From JANWHZ01 sp041487535 (GTDB lineage: Bacteria > Patescibacteriota > Saccharimonadia > Saccharimonadales > UBA4665), in NCBI GenBank assembly GCA_041487535.1, contig JBGPNM010000015.1, forward strand, positions 1 through 19,553: a DNA stretch of 19,553 bases, given 5' to 3'. Made by a program: the position numbers and the translations under genes. Below the pieces are notes generated by a model, which did no database searches, was not told the DNA's origin, and saw only the letters and a list, made by a program, of their open reading frames with translations. Below are positions 14,968 through 19,553 of this stretch, in pieces. The first letter of the stretch is position 1. Each line of letters starts with the position of its first letter.

Positions 14968-15693
14968 ATGTCTGCTATTGAGGTAGATATCAAGAAACTA
15001 TTTGAGGCCGGGGCGCATTTTGGCCATAAAACGAGCCGATGGCACCCTAAGATGGCGCCGTACATTCACAGCAAGCGAAATGGTACGCATATCATCGACT
15101 TGGTTCAGACAGTAGAGCGGCTGCAGGCGGCGCTTGCGTATCTTAGCCAAACAGCGGCTGCTAGCAAGCAGGTACTTTTTGTAGGCACTAAGCGCCAAGC
15201 GCAAGATGTGGTGAAGAAATTGGCCGAGGACACAGGCATGCCCTATGTGACTGAGCGCTGGCTTGGCGGCATGCTGACCAACTGGAACACCATCGGTGCT
15301 CAGGTCAAGCGGCTGAAAGAGCTGGAGACAAGGATGGCGTCCGGTGAGCTGGCCAATAAGTACAACAAGCTTGAGGTGCAGCGATATCAAGAAGAAATCG
15401 ACCGGATGAATGTCATTTATGGCGGCATTAAGGATATGAATAGCCGTCCGGGGGTGGTAGTCATTTTCGATGTTATTAGTGATGTAAATGCCGTGCGCGA
15501 AGCTCGCAAGATAGGCGTTCCAATTGTCGGTTTGGTAGACACGAACGCTGATCCCACAAATATTACCTATCCAGTGCCATGTAACGACGACGCCATCAAG
15601 GCATTGCAGGTAGTCGCAGATTACATGCAAGCAGCTATCTTGGAAGGCAAAACCAAGACGAAGAAGGCTGTAGACGAGAAAGTAGCTGTATAA
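14968..15693 (+). CDS. rpsB: 30S ribosomal protein S2
   Basis: S2 binds late to the small subunit and helps hold S1 or mRNA near the platform. The 241 residues show family hallmarks: FEAGAHFGHKTSRWHPKM near the N-terminus, RWLGGMLTNW, a central coiled insertion, and IFDVISDVNAVREA followed by VPIVGLVDTNADP. The length is usual for a bacterial S2. ATG 14968 follows AAAGGA (14952-14957) with a 10-nt gap. It is the first gene of an operon with tsf, the standard bacterial order, and is preceded by a structured leader. Confidence 0.97.
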   Translation: MSAIEVDIKKLFEAGAHFGHKTSRWHPKMAPYIHSKRNGTHIIDLVQTVERLQAALAYLSQTAAASKQVLFVGTKRQAQDVVKKLAEDTGMPYVTERWLGGMLTNWNTIGAQVKRLKELETRMASGELANKYNKLEVQRYQEEIDRMNVIYGGIKDMNSRPGVVVIFDVISDVNAVREARKIGVPIVGLVDTNADPTNITYPVPCNDDAIKALQVVADYMQAAILEGKTKTKKAVDEKVAV

Positions 15694-15709
15694 CACCAGG
15701 GGAGGACAT

Positions 15710-16306
15710 ATGGCGGTAGATATTGCACTAGTAAAGAGGCTTAAAGACCTGACCGGCGTGGGCCTTACCGACGCCAAAGCTGCGTTGGAAGAGGCAAGCG
15801 GTGACTTCGACACAGCGCTTGAGGCCATGCGCAAGAAGGGTCTGACGAAGGCCGAAAAGCGCGGCGAGCGGGAAGCGCGCGCCGGCGTAGTAGGCACGTA
15901 TAATCACGACAATCGTATTGGCGTGCTGGTGGAAGTCAACTGCGAAACTGACTTTGTTGCCCGCAACGATATATTCACCAGCCTGGTTAAAGATGTGGCG
16001 ATGCATATTGCGGCGAGCAGCCCAGAATACGTCAGTATAGATGACGTGCCGGCCGATGTGCACGAGAAAGTTACTGCCGAGTTCTCCGAGAAGGCTAAGA
16101 ACGAACGCAAGCCGGCGGATATGATCGCCAAAATTGTCGAGGGTCAGGTTAGTAAGTACTTCGCAGAAAAGTGCTTGCTCGAGCAGCCGTTCGTGAAGAA
16201 TCCTGACCAAACGGTTGGTGAGTACGTGCGTGAACACAATGCCCGCCTGGGCGAGAATATCGTGGTGCGCCGCTTTAACCGTATGGCGTTGGGTGAAATC
16301 TCCTAG
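15710..16306 (+). CDS. tsf: Elongation factor Ts, short form
   Basis: EF-Ts exchanges GDP for GTP on EF-Tu. The 198 residues have the N-terminal UBA-like domain (VKRLKDLTGVGLTDAKAALEE) and the NCETDFVARND signature, which contacts EF-Tu. The protein is much shorter than the roughly 280-residue E. coli form and close to the short Thermus-type protein, so one core subdomain is reduced. AGGGGAGGA at 15698-15706 is a strong ribosome binding site 16 nt after rpsB. pyrH, the usual next gene, is missing. Confidence 0.96.
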   Translation: MAVDIALVKRLKDLTGVGLTDAKAALEEASGDFDTALEAMRKKGLTKAEKRGEREARAGVVGTYNHDNRIGVLVEVNCETDFVARNDIFTSLVKDVAMHIAASSPEYVSIDDVPADVHEKVTAEFSEKAKNERKPADMIAKIVEGQVSKYFAEKCLLEQPFVKNPDQTVGEYVREHNARLGENIVVRRFNRMALGEIS

Positions 16307-16381
16307 GACAGATATTCTGGCATGCAGGTAAGGTCCTGTGACGGCATAGACAGTCTTGCGTTAATTTGGCACCAAGAGTTG

Positions 16382-16387
16382 TATACT
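16382..16387 (+). promoter_or_regulatory. -10 box of frr
   Basis: TATACT is a 5-of-6 match. The nearest -35 candidates are poor (TTGCGT at 16356-16361 leaves a 20-nt spacer). The start would be near 16394, giving a leader of about 18 nt that includes AGGAG at 16401-16405. Confidence 0.5.
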
Positions 16388-16411
16388 TAGTACTTAGCCG
16401 AGGAGAATATT

Positions 16412-16975
16412 ATGAGTCCAAGCCAAGTTGTAAATGATGCTAAACAGAAATTTGACGCAGCAGTTGCGCATTTCGAGGCCGAGCTGAAAAAGCTGCGCAC
16501 CGGCCGCGCGCACCCTAGTATGCTGGACAGTGTCATGGTGGAAGCGTACGGTACGCAGATGCCGCTTAACCAGGCGGCGACGGTAACGACCGCGGATGCG
16601 CAGCTGTTGCAGGTTACGCCGTTTGATCCCACTAACTTACAGGCTATCGCCAGCGCAATCCGTAACAACCAGACGCTGGGGCTGAATCCGACGGACGATG
16701 GCCGCGTCGTGCGCGTGTCTATCCCTCCGCTAACCGAGGAGCGTCGCCGGGAGCTAGTGAAAGTTATTGGCCAGAAACAAGAAGAATGTATGGTTGGCTT
16801 ACGCAATATTCGGCATGATACTATGGACGCCATTGATAAAGCCAAGAAAGACAAACAACTTGGCGAAGATGACGCAAAACGGCTTGAGCGTCAGGTAGAA
16901 GACGCCATGAGCAAGGCACGAGGTGATGCCGAGAGTGACGCTAAGGCTAAAGAACGAGAACTCCTGACGGTATAA
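16412..16975 (+). CDS. frr: Ribosome recycling factor
   Basis: RRF splits post-termination ribosomes together with EF-G. The 187 residues match the usual length of about 185. They carry the two-domain pattern: LKKLRTGRAHPSMLDSVMVEAYG at the first hinge, PFDPTNLQAIASAIRNN, IPPLTEERRRELVK, and the long C-terminal helix with NIRHD and DAKRLERQVED. AGGAG at 16401-16405 gives a 6-nt spacing to ATG. It has its own -10 box, so it can be expressed apart from rpsB-tsf. The next gene begins 11 nt after its stop. Confidence 0.97.
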   Translation: MSPSQVVNDAKQKFDAAVAHFEAELKKLRTGRAHPSMLDSVMVEAYGTQMPLNQAATVTTADAQLLQVTPFDPTNLQAIASAIRNNQTLGLNPTDDGRVVRVSIPPLTEERRRELVKVIGQKQEECMVGLRNIRHDTMDAIDKAKKDKQLGEDDAKRLERQVEDAMSKARGDAESDAKAKERELLTV

Positions 16976-16976
16976 T
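16971..16976 (+). promoter_or_regulatory. -10-like box overlapping the frr stop codon
   Basis: TATAAT spans the end of frr (stop 16973-16975) and is followed by 10 nt and ATG 16987. The -35 position holds only TAAAGA (16948-16953). The perfect -10 and the spacing match 9788-9793 and 18851-18856, but being in coding sequence it could be chance. Confidence 0.4.
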
Positions 16977-16986
16977 ACCGCTACGG

Positions 16987-18099
16987 ATGAAGATGAATAT
17001 GGCTCATTCATTGCCTCGTAATTCAATGTCGCTGCAGATACTCGAAGACTATAGGCGGACGATCAACCAGGCTATCGAGCAGTTCCTCGACACAATGCCC
17101 GCCGCTCTTGGAATGAGGCCTGAATCACTCTCGACGTACTCACTCGACGCGTTTGCTAAATCGCGCGAATATACTATGCGGCCCGGCAAACGCATCCGTG
17201 GGGCACTGGCCGCGGCGGCGTATGATGATGCCAAGGGAACACATCTTGCAGACGCCGGCATCGCACTTGCGGTGGCGCAGGAGCTTATTCAGAGCTATCT
17301 GCTCATTACCGACGACGTTGCTGATCGGTCCGAGCTCCGGCGCGGCAAGCCGACGGTTCATAGAGAATATATGGCCGAGCTTGATAAATATGGCGACGAA
17401 CACGAAGCTAATATGCTGGCTCAATATGTGGGTCTGATTACAGAACAGATCGCCTACTTGGCACTTTTGCAGGCCCCGGAACGTCCCGAGCATATCATGG
17501 GGGCACTCCATAGTCTCCACGGCAATCTCACCGTAACGGGGCTTGGACAGATTGACGACATTTACCACAAAGTCGGCAGAAGTGTATCGCAAGACGAAAT
17601 AATTCGCGTCTACAGTCTAAAAACCGGATACTATACATTCGTGAATCCGCTGCAGGCGGGTTTATTGCTAGCTGGCATCACAGATACTGATGCAATGCAG
17701 CAAATAACCGTATTCGGTATGGCGGCAGGTATAGCTTTCCAGATGCACGACGACTACTTAGGCGTGTTTGGTGATACCGCTGAGACAGGCAAACCGAGCG
17801 ATGATGACCTAAAAGAGGGAAAGTACACCATGCTCGTACAGTATGCGCTTGAACACGCCAAAACAGATGATGCCGTAATTCTACGGCAAATATTAGGCAA
17901 TCTGAACATCAGTACAGATGCTGTCCGGCGTGCCCAGCAGATTTTTAACGATTCGGGTGCTACACTGTATATACAGGCGGAAACGCATCGTTACGCAGAG
18001 ATCGCTAAGAAACAGCTGGCGGACATAGCTGTTTGGAGCGAGCAGTTCAAAGCATTTCTTTCCGATTTAGTAGATTTCGCGATAAGCAGGCAATCATGA
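16987..18099 (+). CDS. Polyprenyl diphosphate synthase (short-chain, GGPP synthase-like)
   Basis: This enzyme condenses isopentenyl diphosphate onto allylic diphosphates by trans-prenyl transfer. The 370 residues contain RPGKRIRGAL (65-74), the first aspartate motif DDVAD (109-113) with RRGKPTVH after it, and the second motif as DDYLGVFGD (255-263) followed by TGKPSDDDLKEGK. This second-motif form resembles actinobacterial IdsA and archaeal GGPP synthases. The chain length cannot be read with certainty. No Shine-Dalgarno precedes ATG 16987; in-frame ATGs at 16993 and 16999 are alternatives. The stop overlaps uppS by 4 bases, so its product is likely the allylic primer for UppS. Confidence 0.93.
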   Translation: MKMNMAHSLPRNSMSLQILEDYRRTINQAIEQFLDTMPAALGMRPESLSTYSLDAFAKSREYTMRPGKRIRGALAAAAYDDAKGTHLADAGIALAVAQELIQSYLLITDDVADRSELRRGKPTVHREYMAELDKYGDEHEANMLAQYVGLITEQIAYLALLQAPERPEHIMGALHSLHGNLTVTGLGQIDDIYHKVGRSVSQDEIIRVYSLKTGYYTFVNPLQAGLLLAGITDTDAMQQITVFGMAAGIAFQMHDDYLGVFGDTAETGKPSDDDLKEGKYTMLVQYALEHAKTDDAVILRQILGNLNISTDAVRRAQQIFNDSGATLYIQAETHRYAEIAKKQLADIAVWSEQFKAFLSDLVDFAISRQS

Positions 18100-18794
18100 G
18101 TAACACATCAGCAGTTCCAATACATGTAGGGATTATTATGGACGGCAACCGCCGTTGGGCAAAGGACCACGGACTTTCTACAGCCGAAGGGCATAAACAG
18201 GGGTACTTGACGCTGAAGGCAATTGCGAAAGCTTGTTTGCGGCGCGGCATTAAGTATCTGTCGGCGTATGCGTTCTCTAGCGAGAACTGGCAGCGTGATA
18301 AGACCGAGGTGCGAGACATTATGAAGCTACTTACCTGGGCGCTTATGCATGAAGTTAAAGAGCTCCACAAAGAAGGCATTCGCCTGCGTATTATCGGTTC
18401 AAAAGTAAAATTCGGCACGGCGACGGTACGCGCCATGTTACGGGCGGAAGAGCTTACTAAGAATAATACGCGCGCCACCTTATTACTTTGTCTGGATTAT
18501 GGCGGACAACAGGAAATTGTTGCCGCGGTTAAACGGATAGCTGAAGCAGGCGTCGAGCCGGAGGATATTACGCCCGAACTTATTACTCAGAACCTCTACG
18601 CCTCTGACGTACCGCCGCTTGATTTGGTGCTACGGACCTCAGGGGAACAGCGCCTGAGTAACTTTATGCTGTGGGAGGTGGCCTATAGCGAGCTGGCGTT
18701 TACGACAACGGCTTGGCCGGATTTTAGTGAACGGGATCTCGACGCGGTTCTGGAAGATTACGCGCAGCGCCAAAGGCGATTTGGTGGCAATTAG
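18096..18794 (+). CDS. uppS: Undecaprenyl diphosphate synthase (cis-prenyltransferase)
   Basis: UppS extends an allylic diphosphate with cis isoprene units to make the lipid carrier for peptidoglycan and surface polysaccharides. The 232 residues have IMDGNRRWA with catalytic D16, the SSENW motif, and RTSGEQRLSNFMLWEVAYSEL near the C-terminus, all diagnostic of the family. I chose ATG 18096 (MSNTS) over 18033 because it gives the family length, overlaps the upstream stop as ATGA and has a weak AGCAGG site. cdsA and dxr, which often follow in other bacteria, are absent here; rseP comes next after 72 nt. Confidence 0.96.
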   Translation: MSNTSAVPIHVGIIMDGNRRWAKDHGLSTAEGHKQGYLTLKAIAKACLRRGIKYLSAYAFSSENWQRDKTEVRDIMKLLTWALMHEVKELHKEGIRLRIIGSKVKFGTATVRAMLRAEELTKNNTRATLLLCLDYGGQQEIVAAVKRIAEAGVEPEDITPELITQNLYASDVPPLDLVLRTSGEQRLSNFMLWEVAYSELAFTTTAWPDFSERDLDAVLEDYAQRQRRFGGN

Positions 18795-18850
18795 CGTGCA
18801 AGTTCTGCTGCAAACCGCGGAAATTCAGCTGGCTTTAGGGTTCGCTAGGC

Positions 18851-18856
18851 TATAAT
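18851..18856 (+). promoter_or_regulatory. -10 box of rseP
   Basis: A perfect TATAAT is followed by 10 nt and ATG 18867. No good -35 box lies 16-18 nt upstream. AGGA (18858-18861) within the spacer could alternatively act as a Shine-Dalgarno 5 nt from the ATG if transcription starts further upstream. Confidence 0.45.
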
Positions 18857-18866
18857 TAGGAATATA

Positions 18867-19553
18867 ATGTCGATCATTCTGTTGGTTCTAGGGGTGCTGA
18901 TGTTTTTTGGCCTTGTGGTGGCGCACGAATGCGGACACTTTGTTATGGCCCGGCGCGGTGGTGTGGCAGTGGAGGAATTCGGCATTGGCTTTCCGCCGCG
19001 TTTATTCAAGAAGCGGACTAAGGGCGGTTGGCTGTTTAGCATCAACCTGTTGCCGCTTGGCGGTTTTGTAAAGCTCAAGGGCGAGCACGACACCGACAGC
19101 GAGCCGGGCAGCTTGGGCGCAGCAAGTGTTGGCACAAAGACCGGCATCATGGCTGCGGGTGTAGGGATGAACTTACTGGTGGCCTACGTTTTGTTTGTGC
19201 TGCTGGCACTCATCGGCATGCCGCAGCTCGTTGACGGGCAATTTACGGTCAAAAACGACGCAGTGTACATGACGCGGGCACAGAAGTACGTTGCGGCCGA
19301 TACGGTCGAGCGTGGCTCGCCGGCCGCTGCGGCCGGCTTGCAGCGGGATGATGCTATTCTGGCGTTCGGTAATCCGGCTCACCCAACAAGCTTGAGTAGC
19401 GTTAATACCTTGCCTAAGCTCACCCAACAGTACGCCGGCCAGGAAGTGCTGGTGCGCTATCGCCACGGCGATCACGGTTCGGTAACAGAGAAGTTAGTAA
19501 CATTACGGAGTACAGAAGAGGTAGCGGCAGCCAAAGCCGCCGGCAAACAAACG
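18867..19553 (+). CDS. rseP: RseP-type site-2 metalloprotease, N-terminal part (runs off the window)
   Basis: Site-2 proteases cut membrane-embedded substrates such as anti-sigma factors and signal-peptide remnants. The 229 visible residues have the first membrane helix with zinc-binding HECGH (20-24), the NLLPLGGFVKLKGE motif, a second membrane segment (about 97-117) and a PDZ domain starting near 140 (RGSPAAAAGLQRDD). The frame is open to the last base, so the second half with the third zinc ligand lies outside. Its position after uppS is the conserved bacterial order once cdsA and dxr are removed. Confidence 0.93.
   Translation, partial: MSIILLVLGVLMFFGLVVAHECGHFVMARRGGVAVEEFGIGFPPRLFKKRTKGGWLFSINLLPLGGFVKLKGEHDTDSEPGSLGAASVGTKTGIMAAGVGMNLLVAYVLFVLLALIGMPQLVDGQFTVKNDAVYMTRAQKYVAADTVERGSPAAAAGLQRDDAILAFGNPAHPTSLSSVNTLPKLTQQYAGQEVLVRYRHGDHGSVTEKLVTLRSTEEVAAAKAAGKQT

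Noticed and set aside
14998..15897. 299-residue open frame antisense to rpsB and tsf
   Set aside because: It covers two conserved ribosomal genes on the other strand and has no recognisable motif or ribosome binding site.
16325..16338. CAGG...CCTG hairpin after tsf as a terminator
   Set aside because: The stem has only 4 bp and no T-run follows.
8054..18099. Recoded TGA as in some CPR lineages
   Set aside because: parA and the polyprenyl synthase end at TGA in positions that give normal protein ends, and no conserved gene reads through TGA.

Overview
The window looks like a chromosomal segment of a Patescibacteria/CPR bacterium, most probably a Saccharibacteria (TM7) relative. Three things suggest this: a giant FQVQ/NTTG-repeat surface protein of the kind found in that radiation, short and streamlined housekeeping genes, and a shortened rpsB-tsf-frr-uppS-rseP cluster. 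TGA is used as a stop (parA and the polyprenyl synthase end in TGA), so this is not a recoded lineage in which TGA means glycine. The assignment is inference from gene content; no 16S rRNA gene is present.

Layout. 1-136: C-terminal end of an unidentified protein. 137-747: a long AT-richer gap with one doubtful mini-ORF and an inverted repeat. 748-7173: one 2141-residue secreted or anchored repeat protein. 7284-8926: parA-parB chromosome segregation pair, convergent with lepB (signal peptidase I, minus strand). 9804-11916: two-gene unit of a multi-pass membrane protein and a membrane-anchored HtrA protease. 11913-13802 (minus): prfA-prmC, release factor 1 and the methylase that modifies it. 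13876-14226 (minus): type B ribosomal protein L31. 14320-14754 (minus): an unrecognised low-complexity protein. 14968-16306: rpsB-tsf behind a structured leader. 16412-19553: frr, a polyprenyl diphosphate synthase, uppS and the start of rseP.

How the genes fit together. The right half carries translation functions (S2, EF-Ts, ribosome recycling, termination, L31) next to the lipid-carrier branch for the cell wall (polyprenyl synthase, UppS) and membrane-protein quality control or secretion (RseP, HtrA, LepB). The usual bacterial neighbours pyrH, cdsA and dxr are absent from this cluster, and a polyprenyl synthase sits where pyrH/cdsA would be expected nearby.

The most interesting signals are not coding. 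(1) Several transcription-unit-leading genes have a TATAAT-like -10 box only 7-11 nt before the start codon, some with good -35 boxes, which predicts leaderless mRNAs; internal operon genes and rpsB carry Shine-Dalgarno sequences instead. (2) The rpsB leader can fold into a long two-part hairpin and is a candidate autoregulatory element. (3) The rpmE terminator hairpin contains the probable prfA -35 box in its loop. (4) The giant protein has about 14 tandem 17-residue repeats and a 71-residue module duplicated 3.8 kb apart at about 89 percent amino-acid identity.
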